The notes under the pieces were generated by a model, which was given only the letters and a program-made list of their open reading frames with translations, searched no databases and had not been told where the DNA came from. Below are positions 22,206 through 33,115 of a stretch of 64,000 nt of DNA, in pieces. How positions within the stretch are numbered: the first letter of the stretch is position 1; every line of letters begins with the position of its first letter. This DNA is from Perca fluviatilis (taxonomy: Eukaryota; Chordata; Actinopteri; Perciformes; Percidae). Position numbers and translations under genes: made by a program. Where the stretch lies: positions 43,802,707 to 43,866,706 of the forward strand of contig NC_053116.1 in assembly GCF_010015445.1 (NCBI RefSeq), given 5' to 3'.

Positions 22206-23068
22206 GGAGGAGGAGTTGCAGTGTCCGCCTAACCAGGCCCACCTGCTTCTCTTCATAGTCGTCAGATTAATAATATAACAAAAGTAGAGGGAGGCAGGCC
22301 AGTACAGCCCGATCCGGCAGGGGAGAGTTCTAAGCCCGAACAGGCTCCTCTCCTTAAACTGCCTGTCTCTCTTAGTTATGCTCTTAGTTATGCTGTTATA
22401 GTTTTAGACTGCCGGGGGACTTCCATCCTTCCTTCCCTCCTTTGACTGCTCTCTCCTCTCACTTTCCATTTATCCCGTCCTACGGGATGCTTGTTACTAA
22501 TCTGGTTCTGAGGAGTTTACTCCCCGGAGTCCTGTGCTTTGATTTTTTTCTCACCCAGCATATTACCTTGGAGTACATTGGCACCAAGATCTTGGTTGCA
22601 GCTGTCGCCATGGTCCTGCTGCACTCCCTACCAAGCTCTGCGGTGCCCTGCAGTGTCATGCTGCATCCTGCTGAACCCTGCAGCTTCCTGCTACGTCCAT
22701 CCATGCTCTGCTGTGCCGTTCTACATCCTGTAATGCCCTGCAGCGCCCTGATATGACATGAACTAATACGACTATCATTTGAAGTCACTATTCCATTATC
22801 TTTAAAGTGACTATTATTGCCACTGTTCATCACATCCCCAACCGGCACCATCAAACACCGCCTACCAAGAGCCTGGGTCTGTCCGAGGTTTCTTCCTAAT
22901 AGGGAGTTTTTCCTCACTACTGTCGCATTGCTTGCTCTTGGGGGAATTATTAGAATTGTTGGGGCTTTGTAAATTATAAAGTGTGGTCTAGACCTACTCT
23001 ATCTGTAAAGTGTCTCGAGATAACTCTTGTTTTGATTTGATACTATAAATAAAATAAATTGAATTGAA
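19977..23068 (+). mobile_element. L2-type LINE copy, 5'-truncated, plus strand
   Basis: Begins inside the endonuclease ([13 protein letters not shown] near 20010), continues through the reverse transcriptase to a stop at 22203-22205 (ending TILFDKAYS). A 3' UTR of about 860 bp follows, ending in AAATAAATTGAATTGAATG. Head to head with the minus-strand copy at its left, and followed by a further 3' UTR copy at its right. Confidence 0.9.
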
Positions 23069-23925
23069 TGAGGAGTTGCAGCATCCACCTAACCCGGCCC
23101 AACGGCTTCTCTTGATAGTCATCAGATTCATCTATCATATAATCAATAATATAGTGAGAGTAGAGGGAGGCAGGCCAGTACAGCCTGAGCCGGTTGGGGA
23201 GAGTTCTCACCCGACCAGGGTCCTCTCCTTAACCTGCCTGTCTTAGTTATGCTATTATAATTCTAGACCGCTGGGGAAGTTCCTTCCTTCCTTTGACACA
23301 CTGAGCTGCTCTCTCACCTCTGTTTTCATGTTTCCTTTTGTATGCATCCTTGTCCCAGAAATGCTTGTTACTAACCTAGCTCTGGGGAGTTTACTCCCCG
23401 GAGTCCTTATGTTTATCCTTCGCCTAGAATATTGCCTTGGATTAGCGTGGCACCAAGAGCTGGGTCCTGGGTGAAGCTGTCGCTGTGGACCTGCTACACC
23501 CTGCTATGCTGTGGACCTGCAACACCCTGCTACGCTCTGCGATTCCCTGCAATGTCCAGCTACGTCCTGCTGCGTCCTGCCGCATCCACTGCATCCACCC
23601 ATGCTCTGCTGTGCCACGTTACATCCTGTAACGCCCTGCTGTGCCCTGCTATGACATGAACTACAATGACTACCACTGTAGTCACTGCCGCCAGACACTG
23701 CCTATCAAGAGTCTGGGTCTGCCGAGGTTTCTTCCTAAAAGGGAGTTTTTCTTTGCCACTGTCGCAATAGCCACTGCTAATGCTTGCTCTTGAGGGAATT
23801 ACTGGAATTGTTGGGGCTTTGGAAATTATAGAGTGTGGTCTAGACCTACTCTATCTGTAAAGTGTCTCGAGATATCTCTTGTTATGTTTCGATACTTTAA
23901 ATAAAATTGAATTGAATTGAATTGC
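23069..23925 (+). mobile_element. L2-type LINE 3' UTR copy, plus strand
   Basis: Repeats the 3' UTR order of 22206-23068: CATCCACCTAACCCGGCCCA, then GGCAGGCCAGTACAGCC, then a CTGCTACGTCCTGC-type array, then CCGAGGTTTCTTCCTAA and the AATTGAATTGAATTG tail at 23905-23925. Truncated near the stop codon. Confidence 0.9.
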
Positions 23926-24090
23926 CTCCCGAACCCAGATTGGGAGCTGGTTCCACAGGAGTGAAGCCTGGTAGCTGAAGGCTCTGGCTCCCATTCTACT
24001 TTTAGAGAGTCTAGGAACCACTAGTAGTTCTGAGTTCTGGGAGCGAAGTGCTCTATTGGGACAATAAGGTACTAAAGGTGCTGACACACC
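23926..24090 (-). mobile_element. LINE ORF2 C-terminal scrap, minus strand
   Basis: The minus strand reads RALRSQNSELLVVPRLSKSR, then GARAFSYQASLLWNQLPIW, the end of the same family's ORF2. It abuts the tail of the preceding copy with no intervening DNA. Confidence 0.85.
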
Positions 24091-24463
24091 AAGGAGATTA
24101 TCGGCCATTGGAGAGTCTGGCAAGGTCAGTGACTTGAATCTGTTCGGTGTGTCCCGTGCCGTCGTCAGTCTGGGGGGCTGTCTGTGTTCATTTTGGCCAA
24201 CCTGACATGTTCAGTCGGCAGCAGGGCAGTCAGGACTCACCCGGAAATGGCGAGTGGAATGAGGTGACTAGAGTCTCTCAAAATCTGATGAAAATCTTTG
24301 TTGAGCTGAAATGAAGACAGATTCTACGGAGCCCCGGAGGTGACATGGAGGGGAAAAAAAATCGGAGGGAGAAAAAAAAAAACAAAAAAAAAAAGACATG
24401 TACTGGTGGCAAACACTAACTCAAGATCTCGAGTTTGCGAAAAAAAATTATTTGCTAAATGAC
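24091..24463. other. No gene; repeat-like GACACACCAAG motif
   Basis: TGCTGACACACCAAGGAGA near 24079 resembles CCTGACACACCAAGCCACA near 37408, so both may be ends of one dispersed element. No partner end was found. No gene. Confidence 0.4.
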
Positions 24464-24520
24464 ATCAGCTGAAGACTCCGGAAGTGACGTAGTAATTACC
24501 ACTCAGCGGATAGAAAAGAT

Positions 24521-25318
24521 TGCTGCACGTAAAAAAATAAAACAAATTGCTGCACGTTGTATGTGAGAATTTATACAATAAAAATACCAATAATGAAAAA
24601 ATAGTGTTTTATGCTAAGCACTTTGATTTGCCTTGTCGCAGAAAAATACTAGGCCTATATAAACAAACTACAGTTGAGTGTTTAGAACTACAGCCTAATG
24701 GCTTGGTGGACTAATGGGCATTTGTTTTGACTTGTAGGCTACTGTTGTGAAAAACAAAAATTAAACTACTTACAAAGAGAAGCATTTTTCATTTTATTTT
24801 CCATGCATATGTTATTTAAAAACGCAATTTAAAAACCAATTTTGCAGTTGATGAATGTTAATAGGAAAGACTAAAGGGGAAAAAAAACATGAGTATATTT
24901 ATGTGTGGGACTTAATTTGATTTAACATCAAACTGCATTATTAGTTGTTTTAAATAACTGACTTTTTAAAAATAATTTATGGTAGGCCTATCATATTAAT
25001 TATTATTCAGAAGATGATCCTCATATCAATCAGCATGGTTACAGCTTGTAGCTATAACCTTTGAGACTACCTTTTCAAAATTAAGAAGGGGCTAGTTTTA
25101 GGAACATTTTAAGCAGATTTTTGCTGAGGTTTTTGTTCACAGAGATGTATAGCTTTGTATGGGTATGTGTACACAAACATGTGTTTTGGCATTTTTGGCA
25201 CACTTCTACTGCAGCCTACTGCACACAGACACAAGTACGTTTGCATATTCTGCTAAAATAGAGACCAGAATGTGGTGCCAAACCAACAATCTCATTCAAC
25301 CATTTCACAAAATGAGGA
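24521..25318. other. No gene (AT-rich interior of inverted-repeat segment)
   Basis: No open frame or repeat of note. Confidence 0.5.
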
Positions 25319-25660
25319 GTTTCATTCATTCATTCATTCATTTCATTTATTTGTATAGCACAAGTAAACACAACAGAAGTTGACCACTGCTTCACATAAC
25401 AAGAGTCAGGAAAGAGAATAAAACATCCTTCAGACAGCAGAAAACATAAATAAAAATAAGAATTTAGAGAAATGCACGCTCCAAGAGATAAAACTTTAGC
25501 TTGAGTTTAAACTCCTATAAAGAGGACAGCGATCTCAAGGAGACGGGGAGGCTATTTCACAGCCTAGGACCAACAGCAGTGAAGGCACGGTCTCCTCTTG
25601 ACTTTAGACGCGAGCGTGGCTTGGACAGATTATAGTTGCTCGTGGAGTTGGTCGTGACAT
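25319..25660 (-). mobile_element. LINE 3'-end fragment with TGAA-type tail
   Basis: On the minus strand the tail is repeated ATGAATGAATGA preceded by ATACAAATAAATGAAAT. Further in, the reading RSRLKSRGDRAFTAVGPRL, then a TGA in place of Trp, then NS is the common end of fish LINE ORF2 (RGDRAF..GPRLWNSLP). This is a different family from the ATTGA-tailed copies. Confidence 0.75.
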
Positions 25661-27006
25661 GGGTCAGAGGGTATCCAAGGGTCATAAATGATGAACCAAT
25701 CAATCGGCTCTGCTCCTATAGCACCTTGGTGTGTATATATAACACCTTTGGCTGGAAGGCCCGTGTTGAAAGTGTGTCTTATCATTTAGAGCAGACACTC
25801 ACAGTGAATCAGAGGGTTTATGTTATACAAGGCTGCATTACAGAGCATTTTAATATGTCAGCAATATCTAAAAACATCTCATTTAAAGCTTACTTGTAAG
25901 GGGAGCACAGAGAATATGGTCTGATCAATATTTATTCTCCATGCCAAGTAGCTCTTATCCTCTGGCAGAAGAAATGGGTACCCTAATGTAAACTAAATAA
26001 TTCTAAACTATAGCCCTAATTTGGAACTACCTCAATTAAAACTTTAAATAATGTTGCTTGAGGCTGCAGGGAATAGCTTCATGATATGATGCATATAGGG
26101 TTGTGTGTTGCTCACTGTTTGTGAAAGATGAGCAATAGATTGTGGCTGTGTGATGTGCTTCAATCTGACTACATATCACTTTGTTTATTTTTTTTATCGT
26201 AAGTATGTCATCTGTATGCTGATAAAACAATATGTCAAGTATTATTTGTGAAGCATTTGAACTCAAGGCAAATATCCCTCTGGGGACAATAAAGTAGGCC
26301 TATAGCTTGCAAAATGGTCCCTATGATATGTGAAAATGAAAACCTTGTCGTAGGACTATAGCAAACACATCGTTGGAAAGGTCTCAACCTGGAGAGTAAC
26401 ATATGTCAGTCTGGAGAGGATACATTACTCCTGCTTTGAAATATTGACCTCTGAACCTTGAACCCAGTCCATGTTTGAAGGCTTGTCATTTAGCAACAGA
26501 AGGTGCTACACACATAAGACCAGCTGTTCTAGAAAGCTCTGGACCTCGGCTATCATGTAGATATGGTCTCCAAAGTTTATCCCCTGTAAGCACTGTCAAA
26601 TATGGTAATAAGCTATTTTCACCTATTTAATTATTCTATTTTTAAAATCTGATGACACCAGTGTGTTCCCCATCCCCAAAAACCCCAGGGTGTATCCAAA
26701 ATTCTACACTACCAACTTCTACTTATGAGAAATATACCAATATATTTAAAAACTACAACTCCCACTATAGACGCGGCCCAGAATCTGTTACAAAGCTGGT
26801 TCACTTGTAGTTCTTCCGGGGTGGGTGGGAGGACGTGTTCGGCTTCATTCCATTTCAGATTGATGCCGCCCGCCGGCCGGCCGAGCACACAGTACATGAG
26901 ACAAATACATGAAACTGTATTTTATTATTGATGCTATCTTTATTGTTTAACTCCTCAAATACAACGTTAGACAAAAACATCAATATTACGAATATTATGT
27001 ATTTGT
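25661..27006. other. No gene recognised
   Basis: Short open frames (25636-25899, 26036-26266, 26709-26931) without domains. A GC-richer patch with GCCGCCCGCCGGCCGGCC lies at about 26863-26882. Confidence 0.45.
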
Positions 27007-27063
27007 ATCTTTTCTATCCGCCGAGCGGTAATTACGACGTCACTTCCGGAGTCTTCAGCTGAT

Positions 27064-28315
27064 ATTTTTAAAACGTTATTACGATGCATAACTTACTGGA
27101 ACAAAACTGAGGAACGTGTTGTTGCTTGTGACAAAACTACTGATTATATATATTTATTACATGGCTTGCTTATATTCTAATGTACAATGCGGTCTGTTAT
27201 TTTCTTGATAACAGACCATTGCTAAGTATAACACACCGTTGCCATGCATAGCAGAGCGTTGCCATGGACGCAGTTCTGTTCCCTCTGGAGGAGAGCTATC
27301 AATAAATCCGCTGGAAGAAGATTGGCGTCGGGGTCCTGATCACCCTGTCGTTGTTGTGGTCGCTATAACAACGCTCTACATGATCCCTAACGTACATTGA
27401 AGTGATACTGGCGTTAAAGACCCGCTGATCGCTGTCTGATTCTGTGAATGAATGCCCGCATTGCATCTTGGGACATCGGCTTTGAATGCGCCCAGCTCGG
27501 CTCATTTCGTAGCCTACCGTTCTGTCTTATTTACTGTAATATTTACCGGTAATAAGACCGAAATAATATTATTAAAATAAAGAAATGCATACCATGATAA
27601 CAGCTAAATACATGTTGACAGATGTAGCGTTATAGTTTTCAAAATATCAATAAACAACAAAGCAATCCAGCTTCCCTGGCCGAAATAGACCGAAATAAAA
27701 ACATTAAAAGAAATACATAGAAACCGTGATAAGATCTGGTGAATAAATGTTGATTAAAACAGCGATTATTGGGCTAAAAATACCAATAATATCAAAGCTG
27801 TATCCAGCTTCTCTGCTGCAGCCCGACTGGCAGAAAGTTTCGTGCTGTGATTACGTAAGATGCTTCTCATTGAAATACATTAGTATAAAAAACGTGACCC
27901 CAACACGTAAATCTTCAAAATAACGTGAGGGTATCACGTTCTAATAGATTTAATTTCGTAATGCCATCACGAACTGACGTGAGACTGGGTTGATTTTAGT
28001 ACAATATGAGATCGTGTTCTGAACGGCTGCCATGACAGTCTGGCTTTGAATTTCCGGAGAAAACAAACCCATGTGACGCGTTCGTCCAATCAGCTGCCAG
28101 TTTTCATTTCCTGGGCAACAATACAGAGTAGCGCCGCCTGCTGTTATAGAGATGTATTACGTCTTGTCTTGTCTCGTCTCTTTGGTGTGTTCTGTGGCAC
28201 TTTTAGGACCAACACAGGGAGACTGATCATTTCAACTGGCTTTTCTGTCAACGGTCGGCCGTCTGGTAGAATGTAAGCAGCTTAAGAGATATACTAGGTA
28301 TGATGGCTAGTCCAG
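27064..28315. other. No gene; imperfect tandem duplication
   Basis: Two segments of about 140 bp (about 27545-27680 and 27683-27825) share GACCGAAATAA, AAAGAAAT.CATA, GTGATAA and TCCAGCTTC in the same order. Around 27200-27275 GTTGCCATG-type motifs recur (CCGTTGCCATGCATAG, GCGTTGCCATGGACG). No supported exon. Confidence 0.55.
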
Positions 28316-28718
28316 CCTGAAAGTAACGAATGCATGGACTAGTTTTTCAGCATCATTTTGCGACAGGATGTTCCTAATTTTGGCAATGTTACAGAGTTGG
28401 AAAAAGGCTGTTCTTGAGGTTTGTTTTAGGTGGGCGTTAAAGGATATATCCTGATCAAAAATAACTCCTAGATTCCTGACAGTAGAAGTGGAGGCCAGGG
28501 CAATACCATCTAGGGTAGCTATATCTTTAAATAATGAAGTTCGGAGGTGCTTGGGTCCCAGCACAATAACTTCAGTTTTGTTGGAGTTTAACATCAGAAA
28601 ATTGTATGTCATCCAGGATTTTATATCTTTAATGCAAGCTTGAAGTTTAGCTAACTGACCGCTTTCGTCTGGCTTAATTGACAGATATAATTGGGTGTCG
28701 TCTGCATAACAGTGAAAG
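28316..28718 (-). mobile_element. Internal LINE RT fragment, minus strand
   Basis: An open minus-strand frame reads FHCYADDTQLYLSIKPDESG, then LNSNKTEVIVLGPKHLRTSL, and ends FVTFRLD. It retains the catalytic YADD and belongs to the same family as the copies at 12431 and 19977. Neither a 3' tail nor the 5' part is present, so it is a rearranged internal piece. Confidence 0.88.
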
Positions 28719-29203
28719 TCTTTCCTAACCACAGACTGTTATTGTTGATAGCTAACCTTAGCTACATTAACATAGTCATAATTAAGGATGCTACCTGATA
28801 AATCCAGTCTTTCTACTACATTGTCTATGTCCTGATAACTGAATCAGAAGAATCAGTCCCTCTTTCATTGATTTGCATGTCGCTCACATATGCTCAACAC
28901 AGTTCAACTCTTGCAGCGGGCGTACACGAACGCGACAGTTTCAAGGGTTTGCACCCGCTTGTCATGGTTCCTGTCCGATTGCCCGCCCCCCTTACCTGCC
29001 TGCCCCGTACCTGCCCCTACCTGCCTGCCCCCTACCTTCACGCACCCTACCTGCCCGCCCCCCTACCTGCCTGCCCCCTACCTGCCCACTCCCCTACCTG
29101 CCAGACCTCCAACTGGTCACGTGACATCAGCTACAGAGCTCCGTGCTACAGAGTGGCGGTTGCTAGATGTTTAAACTGCTGTAGACCTTCGTGCCGTGGG
29201 CTA
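28719..29203. repeat. CCTGCC/CTACCTGCC minisatellite and flank
   Basis: At about 28980-29105 the motifs CCTACCTGCC and TGCCCCC recur irregularly, giving Pro/Cys/Leu-rich open frames in all three plus frames. No gene supported in the rest. Confidence 0.7.
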
Positions 29204-29292
29204 CGGTGAAGAAGAAAATGTTAATGTGAGATAACTTATAATCGTTGGATTTCGGTTTAGTTCTTTTGACAGGCTTAAGTGTTCATTACATT
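29204..29292. mobile_element. Left part of second copy of the 8-bp-TSD element
   Basis: GAAGAAGAAAATGTTAATGT then GAGATAACTT and GACAGGCTTAAGTGTTCAT match 3838-3912 in the nested element, so this is another copy. Its outer left end is missing. It is interrupted by the LINE and resumes at 33029. Confidence 0.8.
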
Positions 29293-29817
29293 ACCTCCGC
29301 TCCCCGACCACTTTTCCCTCCAAACACAATAATTATCGGTGATTCATTCTGCCGACGCATGCGATTTTTTAATGCAACCACACACTGTTTTCCAGGAGCT
29401 AAGGTTGCAGATATCCATGTTAAAATTGTGGACCTGATACCCTCACTTTCAACAACAATCAAGCGCATTGTGGTCCACTGTGGACATAATGACATGTCCT
29501 ACCGTGAAAATGAACGCACAAAGAAAGATTTTAACACTCTGATTGACGTTTTAAAGAGTACTGGGAAATCGTTTTTTATTTCGGGCCCACTTCCCTCTCT
29601 AGGTCGTGGAAAAGACCTTTTTAGCAGACTTCTTGGCCTCAACACCTGGCTTCAGACTGCCTGCAATCTTCACCACATAGGGTTCATTGACAATTTCAAT
29701 CTTTTTTGGGAACGTGGCGCTCTTTTCAGCAGGGATGGAATTCATCCGAACGCACGGGGCAACCAGATGCTGTGTAGAAATATACAGCATGTCCTGCAAA
29801 CGCAGTGGAATGACTGA
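29293..29817 (+). pseudogene. LINE ORF1 with SGNH/GDSL esterase-like domain
   Basis: An open frame of about 175 residues, truncated at the N-terminus by the element's 5' loss. It shows the SGNH blocks in order: NTIIIGDSFCRRM (block I, nucleophile Ser), VVHCGHNDMSY (block III, Gly-x-Asn-Asp) and RDGIHPNARGNQML (block V, Asp-x-x-His). A similar esterase is known in ORF1 proteins of CR1 and zebrafish L2 elements, where its use in retrotransposition is unclear. Stop TGA at 29815. The catalytic residues all look intact. Confidence 0.85.
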
Positions 29818-30049
29818 CGGTTTTCCTCCCGAAAAAACACGCTCAAACACAATTCCCAGATGCACTCTTCCATAACCTCCTCCTCCTCTAAAACAACGTC
29901 TCCAAGTCCACAAAACAGCTATATCATCCCGGTTATTATTAACAACAGACCACACAAAGTGGTGAAGCTGCAATACAATAAAACACATTCAACTGCTAAT
30001 ATAGTAAATTTAGCGCCACTCCCCGTCATCTATAGGCCTGACGAGTAAG

Positions 30050-32874
30050 GAGGGAGCAGATATCTGCCTCAACACACTAACACTAGCTTTATTAAATGTC
30101 AGATCCTTAGCAGGAAAATCATTTTTTATCAATGATTTTATTATTCAACATAATCTTGATTTTATGTTTTTAACTGAAACCTGGTTGGATCAGAATAACA
30201 CGCTGCTGTCCTCATCGAGTCAGCTCCCCCTGGCTTCATTTTTATGAATGAGAGTAGAGTTCATAAGAGAGGAGGCGCGGTTCGCTATTTGTTTAAAAAC
30301 TCATTCATATGTACGCATTATCCGTCGGAAATTTTGCTTCCTTTGAGTATGTGTCTCTTCAGTTAAGGTCCACTAATAGAGCTATATTTATAAATATCTA
30401 CAGACCACCCAAGTACTGTGCAGCCTTTTTTGATGATTTTGCTGAACTACTGTCTATGATCTGTGTTGACTTCGACTGTATAATTGTTACGGGTGATTTC
30501 AACATTCATGTCGACAACCCTGAGGATAGAGGTACAAAGGAATTGTATTGTATCTTTGATAATTATGGACTCACTCAACATGTGACTACAGCCACACACA
30601 ACAAAGGTCACATCATGGACTTAATTATTTCTAAAGGCTTGAACATTTCCAAAGTTGTGGTGAATGATATTGCTCTTTCTGATCATTCATGTGTGTTTTT
30701 TAATAGCTCTATAACTGTGAAAAAAACTGTTCATACAGAGGTAATCAGAAAACGATACATAACTGAAAGCATCAGTGAAAAATTCATTCAGCTTTTCTCG
30801 TCCACAACTGCCCCCTCTGGAGCCTCAGCAACCGAACTTCTAGATAATTTCAACTGTAGAATATCAACTATTATTGACACCATTGCTCCCGTTAAGGTCA
30901 AAATCATCTCTAGCAAGAAAAAATCTCCATGGAGAAATGTCGCACCTGTAAGATTAGAAAAAAGAGAGTGTCGAAAAGCTGAACGCAGGTGGCGAAAAAC
31001 AAACCTAAAGGTCCATTATGAAATCTATAAAGACAGACTTTGTATTTTTAATGTGGTACTGAGAAATGCAAGGCGGACGTTCTTCTCTGAAATTATTTCA
31101 AAAAACTCTAATAATTCACGTGCTCTATTTGCTACTGTCGATAGGTTATCAAACCCTCCAGTACCAGTAGCATCTGACTTTTTGTCCACCGAAGCTTGCA
31201 ATAACTTTGCAATCTTCTTTACTAAAAAAATTCAGAAAATTAGACTTACAGTCAGTGCATCCATATCAGGTACAGGATATGTGCTGTCTCAATGCTTAAG
31301 CAAAACAAGTCCTCATATGACACAATTTCAAACGATTCACCAAGGTCAACTGGCGGAGTTTATACAAAATCTGAAAACCTCTTCCTGTTGCCTTGATATT
31401 TTACCAACTGGCTTTTTTAAAAATGTTTCGAATTGTTTGGTCTCAGATCTTTTACAAATTGTAAACATGTCTCTTCACACAGGCATCTTCCCACAGGCGT
31501 TAAAAACTGCAGTAATCAAGCCACTCTTAAAAAAGAATAACCTAGATACATCACTTATGGACAACTATAGGCCTATATCAAACCTCCCATTCTTAAGTAA
31601 AATTATTGAAAAAGCGTTTTTTCAACAAATAAACCTTTTATTGTCCCAAAAGAATATTTTGGATCCCTTACAGTCGGGTTTTCGGCCACATCATAGCACT
31701 GAGACAGCTCTTCTGAAAATCTTTAATGATATCCACCTAAGCACAGATAGTGGCAGAACGACAGTCTTAGTTTTACTAGATCTCAGCGCTGCATTTGACA
31801 CCGTTGACCACGACATATTATTAAATAGACTGGAAAACTGGGTAGGCCTTTCTGGAACAGTACTACAGTGGTTTGAATCCTATTTAAAAAATAGAAATTA
31901 CTATGTGTCAATAGGTAACTATGCATCTGAGCGTACAAGTTTGACATGTGGAGTTCCCCAAGGCTCCATCCTGGGTCCTCTACTGTTTAATATATACATG
32001 CTGCCCCTAGCTAAAATCATGGAAAACAACAACATAAACTATCACAGCTATGCGGACGATACACAGATTTATATAACCTTGTCACCCGGAGACTACAGTC
32101 CAATACAACACCTGGCCAGGTGCATTGAACAAATCAACGAATGGATGTGCCAGAATTTCCTAAAATTAAATGAAGATAAAACGGAGGTGATCATTTTTGG
32201 ACCTAAAAATGAACGATTAAAAGTATCATCTTCAATCAACAATGTTAAAAACAACAGACAAAACAAGAAATCTTGGCATAATTATGGACTCTGACCTAAA
32301 TTTTAACAGTCACATTAGGTCAGTAACAAAATCTGCCTATTATCATCTTAAAAATATAGCAAGGGTAAAAGGACTTATGTGCCAACAGGATTTAGAAAAA
32401 CTTATCCATGCTTTCATTTTCAGTAGACTTGACTACTGCAACGGCGTTTTTACAGGTATTCATAAAAAGTCTATTAAACAGCTGCAGCTGATTCAGAACG
32501 CTGCTGCACGAGTCCTTACCAACACCAAAAAAATAGATCACATCACTCCAGTTCTGAAGTCCTTACACTGGCTTCCTGTGCATCAAAGAATAGATTTCAA
32601 AATACTCATGTTAGTTTATAAGTCACTAAACGGTTTAGGACCAATTTACCTTTCAAATCTGCTACTACACTATGAGCCGTTGAGATCCTTGAGATCATCA
32701 GGGACGGGCCTGCTCGCCATACCCAGAGTCGGAACAAAAAAGGGGGAAGCTGCGTTCAGCTTCTATGGTCCCTACATCTGGAACAAACTACCGCAAAACT
32801 GTAGGTCGGCTCCTAATCTCAGCTCTTTTAAATCAAGGCTGAAGACCTTTCTTTTTAACACTGCCTTTTCTTAA
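30050..32874 (+). pseudogene. LINE ORF2: APE endonuclease and reverse transcriptase, near-intact
   Basis: The endonuclease begins near 30085 (LTLALLNVRSLAGKS, FLTETWLDQNN). A shift near 30205 and another before 30309 break it; from 30309 a 661-residue frame runs on. It has [20 protein letters not shown] (endonuclease end), [39 protein letters not shown] (motif A), [19 protein letters not shown] (motif B) and the catalytic YADDTQIY at about residues 581-588. A single shift near 32245-32270 separates this from the last 210 residues (RLDYCNGVF, LIQNAAARVLT, SLHWLPVHQRIDFKILMLVY), ending TFLFNTAFS. About three small lesions suggest a fairly recent insertion. Confidence 0.92.
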
Positions 32875-33028
32875 TTTTTTTTATTCATTTATTTTATTAT
32901 ATAATTGTTTCTTCATCTGTTACCAATTTGTATGATATTTTTAACTGTTTTTATGTCTTGTGTAAAGCACTTTGAATCGCATTGCTGCTGAATTGTGCTA
33001 TAGAAATAAAGTTGCCTTGCCTTGCCTT

Positions 33029-33115
33029 ACAAGATATGGCCATGATAAATTTGGTGATCATTGATCGTTGTTGAGGTACCTTAAACCACGTTAAGCTTTT
33101 TCACGTTAAGCAGAA
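33029..33115. mobile_element. Right part of second copy of the 8-bp-TSD element
   Basis: ACAAGATATGGCCATGATAA and TTGATCGTTGTTGAGGTACC lead to TTAAGCTTTTTCACGTTAAG and AGAATGTCCC at the end, matching 3918-4012 and its inverted left end. Confidence 0.85.

Larger units (their letters stand above)
24464..27063. mobile_element. 2.6-kb segment bounded by 57-bp inverted repeats
   Basis: Positions 24464-24520 and 27007-27063 are inverted copies of the same 57 bp with three mismatches: ATCAGCTGAAGACTCCGGAA then GTGACGT, GTAATTACC and GCGGATAGAAAAGAT. The interior is AT-rich with no transposase I recognise, and contains a minus-strand LINE scrap (25319-25660). This may be a non-autonomous or gutted DNA transposon. 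The outer flanks (ACAT / ATAT) do not show a clear target duplication. Confidence 0.6.
29293..33028 (+). mobile_element. L2-type LINE, best preserved copy
   Basis: Contains the C-terminal part of ORF1 (esterase-like), the whole ORF2 with few lesions, a short 3' UTR and a 3' tail GTTGCCTTGCCTTGCC. TTAC (29289-29292 and 33029-33032) may be a short target duplication; comparison with 3908-3920 in the uninterrupted element fixes the insertion point. The 5' end is truncated inside ORF1. The short pentamer tail and the short or absent duplication are typical of L2 elements. Confidence 0.9.
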
